NCBI RefSeq assembly: GCF_050947875.1
Contig: NC_134568.1
Coordinates: 195,939,853-196,003,852 of the forward strand
Reading direction: 5' to 3'
Source of the DNA: Dermacentor variabilis
Taxonomy: Eukaryota > Arthropoda > Arachnida > Ixodida > Ixodidae
DNA length: 64,000 nucleotides
The first letter of the stretch is position 1, and every line of letters begins with the position of its first letter. Both the position numbers and the translations under genes were made by a program. Positions 1 to 12,073 of the stretch are shown one piece after another. A model generated the notes under the pieces. That model was not told the origin of the DNA. It did not search any database and saw nothing but the letters and a program-made list of their open reading frames with translations.

Positions 1-136
1 TACTTTTTCCAGAATAAACAGTGTCAGTGCATCTGCACTGTTGCTCCCTTTGCCGTGCTCTTAATTTTTGGCATGTACAGCAGCCGTGATATGGAATGTT
101 GCAATTTAAAATAAACTGTTGTTTTACGTGTCACTA

Positions 137-245
137 CCACGATCTAATTATGTCAGACACGCCTCAGTGGGGGCTCCATATGGGCTTCTTAACGTGCACC
201 CAGACCACATGGGCTTCTTTAATATGCATCCAGTGCTCAATGAAA
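137..245 (-). repeat. SINE 3'-body fragment with internal duplication
   Basis: The segment resembles, in reverse, the body of the tRNA-derived SINE seen more completely at 61868-62100: a TAATTATG..CACGCC block followed by AACGTGCACC. The AACGTGCACCCAGACC part is followed by a second diverged copy (AATATGCATCCAG), so the unit carries a short internal duplication. It has no Pol III promoter boxes and is a fragment. Confidence 0.5.
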
Positions 246-266
246 ATTTCAGTGTATGTTTAGGTA

Positions 267-1255
267 CAGTCAAATCTCGATGTAACGATTCACGCAGGAC
301 TGCCGAAAATCGTTCGTTATTCTGAAAGATTGTTATAGTGAAAGCCCCAAAATTAACCATTCTGCCCGTCAACCCATCAGTTCATGAGTTGCCACTCTTT
401 GAGCTGTCCATGAAAATGTCGCTGTTGGCTCACGACCTGTGCTCTTGCTATTTTCCGTAGATTCCGCCGCGATGCATCACCGAAGCACCGTATAGTAAGA
501 GTGATGAGCATGAAGCAGACGCTGACTCTGAGAAAACTACTGACAAAAAGGAAGCTCCATGTCACTTCCAAAGCGCAACGTTTCATGTTTGCTTGTTTTC
601 ACATTCCTTGCCGCAGACACCGCAATTGTCTCGCTCAAGGTGGCCACCTGAAATATTCTAAAGTGCAAGTGCGTGTAAACGATATCGTCTGGAAAGTGCA
701 AAATGTAGCCGTGTGGCTCCGCCATGAGTTCGGAGGTTACATTTCTCCACATGCGTAGCTAGTACGGGCACAGAAAGAAGCTTGAAAGAAAGAGGTGTGC
801 ATAGAAAGGGCAAAAGAAGGAAGAGATGTGCCTCTGTTGCTAAGTGACACTTGCCTGGGTGGAGCATGCGCTCGAAAAACCCGATGCGTCATCGCGTCCG
901 GAATAGGTTTAAAAAATTTTCTCCCGCGTTTTTTTTTTCCTAATCGTGCTACGTGGTGTCCGCTTTCTGCATCTTGTCTGCTAGCTACTGTTTTGACTGT
1001 CTTGAAACATACATGGAAATCTAAGAACCCCGAGATTTTGGAATATTAGTTTGCAGTACTGAGGCATTGTTAACATGACAGGGAAACTGAATAACGATCG
1101 TTATTCTGAAACATTTGGTATTCTGAAGATTGTAGTGCTGAAATACTTTTACATTGAAACCATAAGAAGTCCTTTTACATTGAAACCATAAGAAGTCGGC
1201 TGGGGATTTCTGAAAGGTTCGTTAATGTGGTGTTTGTAATAACGAAATTTCACTA
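267..1255. mobile_element. pogo/Tigger-like non-autonomous DNA transposon (TA target)
   Basis: The left end reads CAGTCAAATCTCGATGTAAC. The right end, read in reverse complement, is TAGTGAAATTTCGTTATTAC. They form imperfect terminal inverted repeats, and both ends are flanked by TA. The terminal style (CAGT, AACCTCGATA-like, repeated CGTTAT words) is that of pogo/Tigger-type Tc1-mariner elements. No transposase-like ORF lies inside, so it is a roughly 1-kb non-autonomous copy. A second element with the same terminal style is at 29542-30655. The family assignment follows from terminal sequence and TA target only. Confidence 0.6.
1146..1196. repeat. 25-bp perfect tandem duplication
   Basis: A 25-bp word (CTTTTACATTGAAACCATAA plus 5 more bases) is present at 1146-1170 and again at 1172-1196 with one base between, a period of 26. 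It lies near the right end of the pogo-like element. It looks like a recent slippage duplication. Confidence 0.9.
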
Positions 1256-1429
1256 TATATGTGTATGCCACGCTTTGCTATATACGCGCAGTATATGCGG
1301 GTTATAGTGCCACACTATTCTATCAGTAAAGTTGCTAGTACCTTGTCTTACATTCTTGACAAAGTTATTCTTCGGAATTTTGAGAATGGCATGCCACAAA
1401 CAAGAGGAAAGGGGGTTGACTGAGCAGCC

Positions 1430-1745
1430 CAATTTTTAATAATCGTATCATAAGAAGCCAAAAAACAAGGACACCAAGGACAACATAGGGAAAATTGCTT
1501 GTACATACTAATTGAATTAAAGAAATGATAAATTAATGGCAATGAAAGTGGATGAAGAAGCAACTTGTCACAGCTGGGGAACAGTCCCACGTCTTCGCAT
1601 TACGCGTGTGATGCTCTAACCAATTGAGCTCTACCGTGGGGCCGTTTCCCCATCCACTTTCTTGGGTATTTATGTTTTTACTACTAGAATTAACCTTGGG
1701 AGTGTTAGCCAGCCCTACCACTTACAAACCTTGGTGGCGGAAGCA
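1430..1745 (-). repeat. tRNA-derived SINE (second family)
   Basis: On the minus strand the segment 1650-1570 has a tRNA-like head: an A-box-like TAGAGCTCAATTGGTTAGAG and a B-box-like GGGACTGTTCCCC. A conserved non-tRNA body follows, down to about 1430 (GACACCAAGGACAACAT on the plus strand). Upstream of the head a further conserved stretch (GGGAGTGTTAGCCAGCC) appears to belong to the same repeat. It is not a functional tRNA gene: the acceptor stem does not pair and the spacing is wrong. I recognise this as a widespread tick repeat, but the family name was not checked. Confidence 0.6.
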
Positions 1746-2941
1746 AAGACCATTGGGTGTAATTGGCACTAATTTTTCGGGTCGTTTGGGTGTCGGCAAC
1801 TAAAGTTACGGTTTGGTGCCAAATCGACTCGTATCTGTTTGCAAAGGCTGCATGACACTCGTAAAGCCTCCTAACTGTCTCGTAATGAAAGCGAGTCTAA
1901 GGTATGGTACATGGTTTATCCACGGCTACTATTGCCATCTTCGCAACACACCGCACGGCAGCATTTCATTCCGGATGCCGTTTATAGATTCACATCAGTC
2001 TCTTGTCGTAGCTTCGAGCATGGTTATTGAATGCAATCCACAAAATAAACGCATCAAAGCACATTTGGAATGCACGCAAGGCATTTGCCATTACTTTAGT
2101 ATGCTTGATGGCAGAAATTGTTATAGCACAGCTGTAACTTTTCATGTGTCTTATGCGTGCCTGCATAGCTTTGTTCTACAGAGCTTTATGTACTTCTTTA
2201 CAAAAGTTTCTTGCCTACCCAAACGAAAATCTGTTTGCAACATACCCTGTGTGGTATACTAGCATCCATCTGAACACAAGCCTAATTGGCTGCTGCTGAC
2301 TGTTGACCTTGTGTCTTCCTTTACTGTTGAGCAGCATTTACCAATTCTGCAGTAATAACAAGCTGCACCAAATGGCTACTCATTGTTGCTGTGCAGCACC
2401 AAATGTTCCAAACGAGGTCTATTTTTCTGCTCCAAAACTGCTCCAGAAGGCTAGTGCAGCTGCTCCAGAACTGCTTTTCCCTGCTCCAAATCCTTAACTT
2501 GCTGGACCACCACTGTAATTATACAAAGCCAAAAGATTGCAAATAAAAAAAACTGCAAGGTTTCTTTGCTTGTTCCATCTTTTGCTGCTTTTAGCAGTAA
2601 CAACAAAACTTAAATTGAACTGTCATATGTGCTACTTTACACATCTCTTAATTGCTTTGTAGCATTCCTGAGATCAAATCTTGTTAGTCTGATGAACAGA
2701 ATGGGCAAGCCTACAGGTTATGTTAAAAGGTTATTTGTGTACACAGAATATTCATAACCTACAAACAACATCTAGGGGGCTGTAAGTGCTTGCTGAAGGT
2801 ACTTTATTGGCATTTCATTTTCTCATTGGTAATTAGTTTGAAAAGGAACAGTCTTGCTTTACTGTGCAATGCGTACATTGCAGTTACTTTTGGCAGTTGC
2901 CTTTATACATATACTGGACCTGCCTCATTCTTTCTATGCAG

Positions 2942-3112
2942 GGACGTTTGGCTATGGAGTGGGTTATTGGTCGTATGAGTCAAGAGGTACAAGAACTGAC
3001 ATGCCGAACTGTGAAGAGTGTCGATGGGATCATCACATCAGCTGCCAAGAAAAGTATGGATGACTTGAGCCACTTGACCACATCAGAGCCACACTACCAC
3101 TTCAAGAACTGA
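2942..3112 (+). CDS. terminal coding exon of an unidentified host gene
   Basis: A good 3' splice site (pyrimidine-rich CCTCATTCTTTCTATGCAG ending at 2941) is followed by an open frame that starts GRLAMEWVIGRMSQEVQ and ends with TGA at 3110-3112, giving a 56-residue C-terminus. The peptide is hydrophilic, probably helical, and has the balanced composition of a soluble protein (KSVDGIITSAAKKSMDD). No transposon motif is present, and a candidate poly(A) signal follows in the 3' UTR. I do not recognise the protein. An in-frame ATG within the upstream intronic sequence makes the frame look longer, but the acceptor marks the exon start. Upstream exons are not visible in this window and presumably lie before position 1. 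Confidence 0.55.
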   Translation, partial: GRLAMEWVIGRMSQEVQELTCRTVKSVDGIITSAAKKSMDDLSHLTTSEPHYHFKN

Positions 3113-3775
3113 CACTGGGCCCTAGCTAACTGCATGTTTTTCAAAGGAAGAAGCAAGGAACCAGATTAGGAAACTTAACCAATTGAGGGCAAGCTTGTCC
3201 GAACAGCCCTTTGTGCTTGTTTGTGTCAGAGTATGGCGATGGAAGAGCTCATCTTGAAACGTGGACATTTTTAGTTCGTCAGTGTTTGTGGAGGTCTCTG
3301 ACCAATTTCCAGCGGGATGTGCCCACATGAAGGTTGTGCATTTGTCATATGTGTACAATGTTCTTGATGTGTTTCGCATTCAAATGAGCACAGTGCGCAC
3401 ATGGACAGCTGCGTGACATGTTGGCAGGGACTGCTTTGTCACCACTGAAATGGCGAGTTAGGCTAGCCAGCTGGCATTAGTGTGTGCAGTTGAGTGCATT
3501 TTTGTGGCACTGTAGATTGTCTATTTATATGAGGGGATCTGCAGCAGTGACCTTTTTTATTTAAAGAAAGTCTGGAAGTGAGTGGATGTTTCTATGGAGG
3601 AGCCTTATATTTTTTGTCGGAATTGCATTTGCTAGTACCTTTTAGCCAGTGTGTGTAAACAAATTGAGGTTTCTCTTCTACTGTAGCTAATAAAGTTGCA
3701 TTGTCATTTGGCTTAAAGAGGGTATTTGTTCCAGGAATGGGAATCAAAATTTTAAATAAAGAATAAATAAATAAA
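3113..3775 (+). terminator. 3' UTR with candidate poly(A) signal
   Basis: AT-rich non-coding sequence follows the stop of the terminal exon. The first well-placed AATAAA is at 3689-3694. A further AATAAA-rich AAAT microsatellite lies at 3755-3780. Which one is used cannot be decided from sequence alone. Confidence 0.4.
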
Positions 3776-6132
3776 TAAAGATTGGACATGAGGTTAGTGC
3801 TGCTAGAAATAACTGGTATTTGGTCTTTTCCAGGATGCCAAAGTTGTAACCTCTCAGGCAGTTTTTCTGCAGCCAGTTGGGGAGACCTATACTGGTCTTT
3901 TGCCTGTGCTGTAGTGTATGCTTTATGTATGTTCTGTGTCAGCTACATGTTATTTAATGTTTGCGAACATAGGCATTCAATTTTATTATGTAATGGAATA
4001 CATCGCTGTGCCAGCACATTTCTTGGTTTCCATTTAGGGAACCACTTCGTGTAGTCCAATTGTACAATGATTATGCACTAGGAATCCTGGTATGTTTTTC
4101 TGCAATTTGCAGAAAGCCTGCTATTCATGCATATTGCATTTTTTGTAGGCGTCTTCAAATAATGCATGTTGCCACAGAATGTGGAGATATGTTCAAGCAC
4201 ATAGACTATGCTTCCTCTGGCAGATCTTTTCATTTTTGCAGATTCATTCAGGAGGTGTGGTAGGCTTTTTCCCATCTTGTTGCTGTTCAGAAGCTTTCTT
4301 GTATTGTAACTTCAAGATCATTGGATTACTTATTGATATAACTTGCGTGATTGGCTACAGTGAATATTAGACTTCTAAATGTACACATTTATTGTGGCTA
4401 ATAATGTGTTTACATACAGTTACGTATGACTACTTTCTTCACCTTGATGCAGTAGCTTTTCATTGAAGATAACAAATGTCGACCAGGTGGATGTGTGGGA
4501 ACGGTCTGAATATTGGGACTCTTTCCACATCATATGGTACCTCCTCGACCACACCTCCTCGACCATGTTGCAGTGTGGCTTACGAGAGCCAGGTACCATG
4601 TCTGCAGCTCAATGCCTGACTTGAGACCTGCTGTAAGGAGTCCCAGAAAGCATGATGCTCGTGTCGCAGGATGCATTCTATCCAACAGGTTTAGTAAAAA
4701 TCCTGCGTTAAGAACAAGTAGCTAGCAACTGGAGGCAAATTTGTAACCACACACTTGTTTTGTACTACATTGAAAAAAATGTGCCACAGATGCTTTTCTT
4801 TGTTGTGTTCAAGCAGTTTGTAGAGGTGGGAGATTTTTATGACAATGTATTTATGGTAGTGCAGAGCCTCGCTTTTAATCAGAAATCCAGAGGAAGGTGT
4901 GCAGGCATAATAATTCAATTTGCTGCAATTGAAGGCACAAGTGTGACTGCCACTTTCACTAGGTCTTTCAAATGTGATTACGCAGTGCAGCGCACAATTG
5001 CACCTGTCCTTTCTCAGCTGTTGGCTGCACACATTTCTTGTTTGTACCTGCCAATTGTCGCCTACCACTTTTACTGTTCTGCTGCTGCAAAGTTGTCAGT
5101 CTTGGAGCACAATTTCTGGTGTTGTGGTTTTATAGGTGCTGACGTGTTCAACCGTGGCCTGTGTTGTTGCAGGGCTGTATCGTGCAAAGTTGCGTCCAGT
5201 GTCTTGACTTTGGTTGCTTGTGCAACCGTGAAATACAGCTTGGTGTAAGTTATGTGGGATCAGCCAGTACCTTGAAACATTCTTCCACTCTTGCTTTAGA
5301 ATAGATGTTGGACTGAGTAGACGGAGAGTGTGCATACATGCATTTGCTCCGGGAACAAAAGAAACAGGCTATTTTTATAATGACCTGAACATTTAAACTT
5401 TTGGTGCGAACCACACCTTGATGTGTATAAGTGAATACAGCCATGTACTCTACAGTATTTAATTCTCCGGATTAGTTTTCTCTATAACAGGCAGGCCTAA
5501 GAAAAGCAAGTTGAAGTGCTGTAAGCAGTTTGGTACAAATAAAAATGGGAACATTGTCACTGACTTCCACTCTCTTCAGAGTTAATATATTATCTTTGTT
5601 TGCATCAAAACTCATGTGAATAACTTAAGAAAGGTATCCATGTTTCTCAAGCTCATTAGAACATCTTTCACAAGGCAGAGCGGGTTGCAGCCATTTTCTA
5701 CGTCCTCTTTCTTTTCTGCTTTGTTTCATTATTTTTTTAGTCTTTCTTCAAGGCACCACCATGATTAATAGACTCTTTCGAGCAAAATTTCTTGTTTGCT
5801 GCAAAGACACGGGAAAAGCTGAAGTCCATTTCCCCCTATATTTGTAGACTTAAAATGCCTGAAAACATGGTTCCATGAAAACTGTGTGCATTTATGATTT
5901 TGGCATGGTATGCATGTGAATTTGTCATACCCATACCTACCAATAACTATCCATTTATTAACCTCGCACATGCATCATAGAGTTATACAAGAAAAATGCG
6001 TAGCCCTTGAGACATTCTGTGGAGAATGTTTTCTGAGAACTGTTAGAAGAGGAGCCCTGAAAGATGATGCTAGTATAAAAGGTGTTCCAAACAATTAAAA
6101 CATTCAAACCAAGCACAGGCTACTTATAAAGC
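3776..6132. other. non-coding stretch, no gene recognised
   Basis: The sequence is AT-rich and non-repetitive to the eye. The longest frames (for example 4760-5248 on plus) have cysteine-rich, low-complexity translations with no family motif, and I regard them as chance. It may be intergenic DNA or a very long 3' UTR of the upstream gene. Confidence 0.4.
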
Positions 6133-6260
6133 AGGGCAGGGCAAAGACACCTTGCAGATGTATCATGATACATATACAAAATACTGAGGCGATAAGTATT
6201 TGAGATACAAGATACAACTGGATGAATTGTATCCCATACAATAGTTGTCGTTTGCATCTA
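6133..6260 (+). repeat. hAT-like MITE left end (fragment)
   Basis: It starts CAGGGCAGGGCAAAG and continues into a stretch rich in GTATC/GATAC words. This matches the style of the terminus at 28119-28193, which reads CAGGGCTGGGTAGTACTG in reverse complement. No matching right end was found within about 700 bp, so this is probably a truncated copy. Confidence 0.35.
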
Positions 6261-8329
6261 CTGCCTTTGTTCATACAGGCACTTTCAACTGCCGTTCAAC
6301 TGAATAGAAGTCTACTTGGAGTTGCATGGCACTTCCGTGTTCAGCTAAGCACACATGGTCATGTGATAAGGGTGTAGAAGCATCTTTAAATGACGAAAAA
6401 AGCATCCTTCTATATTTTTCAGATAACTAATAATGTAGGTATTTTTTTGCCAAAAGTTCTATTCAATTTAACTAAATCTTTTTTTCTAACAAACAGGTAG
6501 TTAAATATCCAAGCAAACTGAAGCCTATCCTCTGGTTTCTGTGTTGCATGCCTTTTTCGGGTGTCCATGCTAGTTTTTGCGATTTACCTGGTACACTGTC
6601 TTTTGCATGTGAGCAGTGTGTAGGGTTATTGACTGACCTAACAAACCCTTTGGCAGGCAGTGGAGAAGCAATTTGCAACAACACGCTATCCACTCGCCCC
6701 ACTTGGCAGTTGACTTGTTTCAACTGGGATTGTCAATCTCAGTTGAAGTCAACTGCCGTTCAGATGTCACTGGCAGTTGCATCTGCCATGTAGTACAGCT
6801 CAACTTAGATTGACTCAGTAGCAACTGAAAGTTGCCATGTAACGGTGGTAGGTACTTTGATGCATTAGTTCATCTCTCCTCGTGGCTCCATTTTAGGGGC
6901 CACTGCAAGTTTACAGGTATTTGCTTGTAAATTTATCCCCTGCCAGCAGATCTCCTTTCTTTAAAATTTCTTCTACAAACATGTACAAACTTTTTTGGCA
7001 TTCTTGCAATGTATTATATCGCAACTCTGCAACTTTCTATGGTGCTGGCTTGAAATCAATACCATGTGCAGTTTTCTTTTTTTTTTTTTTCGTGCCACTT
7101 TTATGATCGGCAGTGCTTTGTGGTCGCTTCATGCAGTGGGTCAGTGGCTTCTATTGCTACATGTTCATTTGTGTAGTTTTGTAATTGCCATGCAAATTAA
7201 GCTTCACTGTGTAGTCTGCACATATTACACCATGAGTAGGTTGCATGTGTTCCATGGGCAGCAATGTTTATAAAGAATATAGGGTGAATTATACTTTGTT
7301 TCTAAGTGTCAGTACACGGCAGTAACGTAGCTTAGGGTATCCAGATTGCATTCAGCTGAGTTTATTCTGCAACAAGGGTGTGCGGATGACCAGGCAGAAA
7401 GCTGCCAGTAGAAGCTCGAGGGGAACCTGGCCACCTCATACGCAGGCAGCTTCATAGTGGTTAAGCAAAAGCAGACATTATACATAATGCATAACCTTCA
7501 TACTAAATGAAAACAACCACAATTGGAGTTAATAAACAAAATTATTGTGGAGACATTTCGCACACTTTTAAGAGGAATAAGGCAGTGATAAAAGAAAAGG
7601 ATGTGAACTTATTACAGCAGCAAAAGCTATCGCACAATTATATTGATTAGCCGTTTCAGAGGCAGAATAGATACATGTAGATCATTTTTTTAGTGCATTC
7701 AATTGAACAGTTCCGGCAAACAAAACTGTAGCATTTGGTCGTCGTAGTTCTGCTCATGTCAACGTTACGAGGTTATGGGTGACGTAATTTATGAGTAGAA
7801 ATGTGCTGTTTTAACGATGCCAGTTTTGTTAATGTGTAACCATTCTTTTTTTTTTTCAATTCTTTATAAGCGACAAAGCTTATATTTGTATGAGGATAAA
7901 ATTTTTATAGCTGTGCGCTTTTGAAACGAAGGAGCGGTGTGGCAGAGGTCTGGTGCCTTGGAAACAAGGCGTAGTGCTCTTCCACAATGAAGCTGTTAGC
8001 CTCTTGGTGGTCGGCATTTTTCATGTCCGTCCATGAACAAAAAATATCAGTAATGGCTCACTCCTCCCTAAGCGAGCAATAAATGCAATGGTTCATACCC
8101 CTCGTAATGCAGAAGCTGAAAGCACTCAGCATAGTGAAGTGAACAGTGCATGCATTCATTGGAATTGTGCATACAATGTACAGAACAGCATACATTTCAA
8201 TAAAGAACCAGCTCAATAAAAGCATCCTAACCATCACTAAAGCATTGCATACCACCCTCAACAGTTGTAGGGGTGGTTTCCGTATTGAAGAATTCCGTAC
8301 TTAACTAAAGAAGAAAATATTGAATTATA
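6261..8329. other. non-coding stretch, no gene recognised
   Basis: AT-rich sequence with short poly-T runs (7075-7090, 7846-7857). No ORF with a recognisable family signature and no clear terminal repeats were seen. Confidence 0.4.
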
Positions 8330-9660
8330 TAAAACAATATTAATGGATGTAGGAATATAACTACAGTTGCGACGCATAGTACCTATTGCTCTAGACAATT
8401 TAATATGTGATTTACTACTTGGCAATCCCATGACATAATTTCGGAGAAATATACGCCGAGTGATTTGAAAAATGGTACTATTTCCATTTCAGTACTGTTC
8501 AATGGGGAATAGTTGAAACTGTTACTGGGGATGAAACTGCACTGCCTTTGTTTTTTCTGCGTTAATCTTAGGATAATTGTTTATTGCCTATGAGCATATG
8601 TTTACAAGCATTATATTGACTCAATTTGACATTTCAGAACCTGAGTCACCATCAAAAAACATGCTGGTGTCATCTGCGTAAATTACGCACTTTGCAGAAG
8701 CATTGACATTGTCTATTATTTTAATGTATAATATGAAAAGATACGGACCCAGTATGCTCCCTTTCAGGATGCCTGTTTTCACTAACTCGGAATGGTCACC
8801 GGCTATAGCTACGAACAGAGACCTGTGTTGAATGTAGGACGTAATAAGAGAATGAGCTGTGCCTTGAATGCCGTAACGATCAAGTTTTTTAAGGGAAGCA
8901 TTGTGACTGATAAGGGTGAAGGCCTTGGAAAAATAGAAGAAAAATTCCAAGCACCATTTTCTTTTCCTCAAATTTCCTCAAATTTGTGCAATATAGATTC
9001 CTTTTAGGTCAGCAGAACTAATTCAGTCGACCTATTTATACAAAAACCATACTGTGCAGGACTTATATTAAACTGATCAGTACATAACACACCCTTGTTA
9101 AAATCACCTTCTCTATGCCTGTTGAAAAGCAGGCAGCACTGATACAGGGTGGTAATTTGAAAGATCACTCTTATTGCCTTTTTTTAATATTGGTGTGACC
9201 TTTGCCATCTACATGCTATGCGGGAAAACACCTGAAGATAAACACAGATTAAAAATGTACTCTAGAGAAGGTGCAATTGTGTCAATAACAAATGTTACTG
9301 GCGCTACTTGAATACTAGATGCATAAGTAGTCCTGCTGTTACTTAACGGCAAGAATGAAAGAATAACTTCGTGCTTTGTCGCACCCCTTAGGGGTATTGA
9401 CTATTAGGGGAGTTCATGCACGAGTTCGATATTAGTATCTTATACCTGACCAAGGGACAGAAAGAATGCATTAAAAGCATTAGCCAAATCAACCCCTTTT
9501 AGTTCAATGCCATCTTTTAGAACTGTAGTCTTCTTTTCTACTGTGGCCCCAGTTATCGAAGCATGTCCTCCAAATTTTATCAAGGAGTCCTGCCGATGAG
9601 TTGATTAAAGACTTAGATGTACCAGAAAGTTAAAATAACCAGCTTGGTGACATGTGCCCC
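8330..9660 (-). pseudogene. decayed non-LTR retrotransposon reverse transcriptase (CR1/Jockey-like)
   Basis: Read on minus, 9250-9120 encodes a trace of the RT entry motif (gVFP..m..AKVTPILKKGNKSDLSNY). The frame at 8971-8621 holds FSKAFTLISHN, GILKGSILGPYLFILYI and the catalytic YADDTSMFF. Further downstream, 8560-8340, is a trace of the C-terminal domain (KTKAVQF, then LSRAIGTMRRN). Stops and frameshifts separate the blocks, and FSKAFD has become FSKAFT, so it cannot be active. The YADD core is still readable. It is a 5'-truncated LINE fragment. Clade is judged only from GSILGP..F..YI and the order of blocks. Confidence 0.75.
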
Positions 9661-10057
9661 CAGCAAGTTTCCAAGTAGATGCTCACATCATCATCATGGC
9701 AATGGCATAGTGGATTTACACCAATGTTCAAAGTGTAACCAAATGAAGGTTGAAATTCTTTATTATTATTTCAAGTAACCCCAATGACCTCCACAATGAG
9801 GGTATTACCACAATGTAGAGTAGTATGCGCCGCTTATAAAGCTCTTGTAAGCACGCATCTTGATTTCATGTTGTAACTGTCAAACGAAGAAACGGTAGGT
9901 CATGTAACAGCAGATAATGTTCCTCATAAGATAACATGCGAGCTGTCCTTACCAGCTCTCAGCTCTTCGGTCAAAGTTTCCAGAAAATATCCTCGCAAAC
10001 TTGTGCAGCAGATCTCAGCAATGGCCCGTATTTGGCAGCAGACTTGTCTTTTGCATT
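9661..10057. other. non-coding stretch between LINE fragments
   Basis: No supported feature. It contains a short ATC-rich patch near 9688 that could be an old LINE tail. Confidence 0.3.
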
Positions 10058-10600
10058 CTCATCATCATCATCATCAGCCTGGTTACGCCCACTGCAGGGC
10101 AAAGGCCTCTCCCATATTTCTCCAACAGCCTCGGTCATGTACTAATTGTGGCCATGCCGTCCCTGCAAACTTCTTAATCTCATCCGCCCACCTAACTTTC
10201 TGCCGCCCCCTGCTACGCTTCCCTTCCCTTGGAATCCAGTCCGTAACCCTTAATGACCAACGGTTATCTTCCCTCCTCATTACATGTCCTGCCCATGCCC
10301 ATTTCTTTTTCTTGATTTCAACTAAGATGTCATTAACTCGCGTTTGTTCCCTCACCCAATCTGCTCTTTTCTTATCCCTTAACGTTACACCTATCATTCT
10401 TCTTTCCATAGCTCGTTGCGTCGTCCTCAATTTGAGTAGAACCCTTTTCGTAAGCCTCCAGGTTTCTGCCCCGTAGGTGAGTACCGGTAAGACACAGCTG
10501 TTGTATACTTTTCTCTTGAGGGATAATGGCAACCTGCTGTTCATGATCTGAGAATGCCTGCCAAATGCAGCCCAGCCCATTCTCATGAACGGGCATTGAA
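10058..10600 (-). pseudogene. RTE/BovB-like LINE, 3'-terminal fragment
   Basis: A minus-strand frame encodes the C-terminal domain after the RT: RKVYNSCVLPVLTYGAETW, RAMERRMIGVTLRDKKRADW, WAGHVMRREDNRWS and a terminal GEAFALQWA. The coding end runs straight into a GAT microsatellite (CATCATCATCATCATCAG on plus, 10058-10078), the usual 3' end of RTE elements. The same protein is found in the longer copy at 19898-22748. Only the last ~180 residues are present, so it is a typical 5'-truncated insertion. Confidence 0.85.
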
Positions 10601-12073
10601 AAAAAATATGGGAGACCATTATTAACTTCCAAGAAATTTACTCACTGGGTAGAAATAAAATGGGCTACTAACCTGTAACCAGTAAATGTTACATTAACAG
10701 ATGCTTGGATGCTAGAAGTGTAAAGGGTGTTGCACCTGAAATCCAAGATAGAGAAACAGCATAGTGGATAGGGGGCAATGGAGGGGAAGCAAGTGTGGAG
10801 CTATATTGAACAGCAAAAAATGAAATCAAGAGGGAAGCTTTATTATAATTGAAAGAACTGAGCACTACTGTTCGAATTTGTATGAGGGTATACGATTGTC
10901 TGAATGCGCTGTTGTAGGAGAAAATTTGCTGATGACGACTGGAGTTGCGAAGTGGTGACTCCTGATTTAGAATGATTCCAAAATCATTCCACATTTTTAT
11001 TCACCCAGAATGCAACGGGAATACAATTATGGCACTTGTCTGGCAGATGGAGCGGGAGCCTGAGATTCCAGGATGGAATGGAATGGGCAAACAGTCTCAG
11101 AGCGCTAAATGTTGATTTTAAGCGAGGGTGCAAAACCAGTCAATGTGCCAATTAGACTAAACTCTACCTGGCTAATTTTATTAAGTTTCTGAATTTTTAT
11201 TTTATACTTCTCTTTCAATGTCTACTCTGCTGCAGTAATTATAAACACAATATTCTACACATTCTACTCTTCTGAATACCCATAAACTTTTGTGCATTAT
11301 AATTTTGAAATGCATTTAAAGACAGCGACTTATATAGTTAACTCCTTTACTTTAGTTAGAGTTAATTATTGAACTCCGTAGTTTTTAAGTAACTCACTAA
11401 CATTTATGTAAGGAGTTGTTGAGAATAATTTATTTAGCAAGGGCATGCTTGACCTACAACAAAGCGAATCCAGCCGAAAACAGCAGCGTCGTAAACAGCT
11501 GTACCCTGCGTGAATATACAGTGATTTGGCGTGCACGCTATGTTTTTCTTCCCCCATACTGTTCAGTATCCAGAAGGCACGATAACATGCTGTCAGAGTG
11601 GTGTGCTGGAATACGGTGCCCATTAATATGCCGGTAAATGTGAAAAAAAGAAAAGAACACTGCAGTCTTCAGCAATTCCTTTTAACTAAACTAATTTCCT
11701 GCAACAGCAACATTGTCCTACAGTGAAGACCACATCTTTATGTTGCTTGTCTGCTTTTTCGACAAACAATTGCGCTCACCCTCTATTAGAGACACGGTGT
11801 AGGATTATTTTATACCCTGATTTACTCCAGCGATATTCAAGAGATTACTGGCTACAACTTCCTCAAGGGATAAGAGGGAAAATAATTAAAATATAGCATG
11901 TAACATTTCTAGTATAGTAGTAAAAAATATTACGTAACATTTGTCACATTGTTAAGACTTCAAAAATCTTTACCGTATCACTAGGCACTCAAGCACATGT
12001 AGTAGACAATTATGAACAAAGCTTTTAATTTATTGGAATTGGAGGAATGGAATGAACCAGCTTGACCACTAGG
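10601..12073. other. non-coding stretch with GGAATG-rich patches
   Basis: No coding signal is recognisable. Short repeats of GGAATGG/CCATTCC type occur near 10970-11095 and again at 13060-13155, flanking the next element. They may be remnants of an older repeat into which that element was inserted. Confidence 0.3.

Noticed and set aside
1570..1650. Functional tRNA gene on minus
   Set aside because: A- and B-box-like words are present but no cloverleaf can be drawn, and the sequence continues into a SINE body.
4760..5248. 162-codon plus-strand ORF in AT-rich DNA
   Set aside because: Cysteine/phenylalanine-rich translation without a domain, no splice or codon-use support, and an overlapping minus ORF of similar length. 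It is best explained by chance.
10003..10476. 157-codon plus ORF and similar plus ORFs at 20491-22372
   Set aside because: These are antisense shadows of the RTE C-terminal and RT/endonuclease coding regions.
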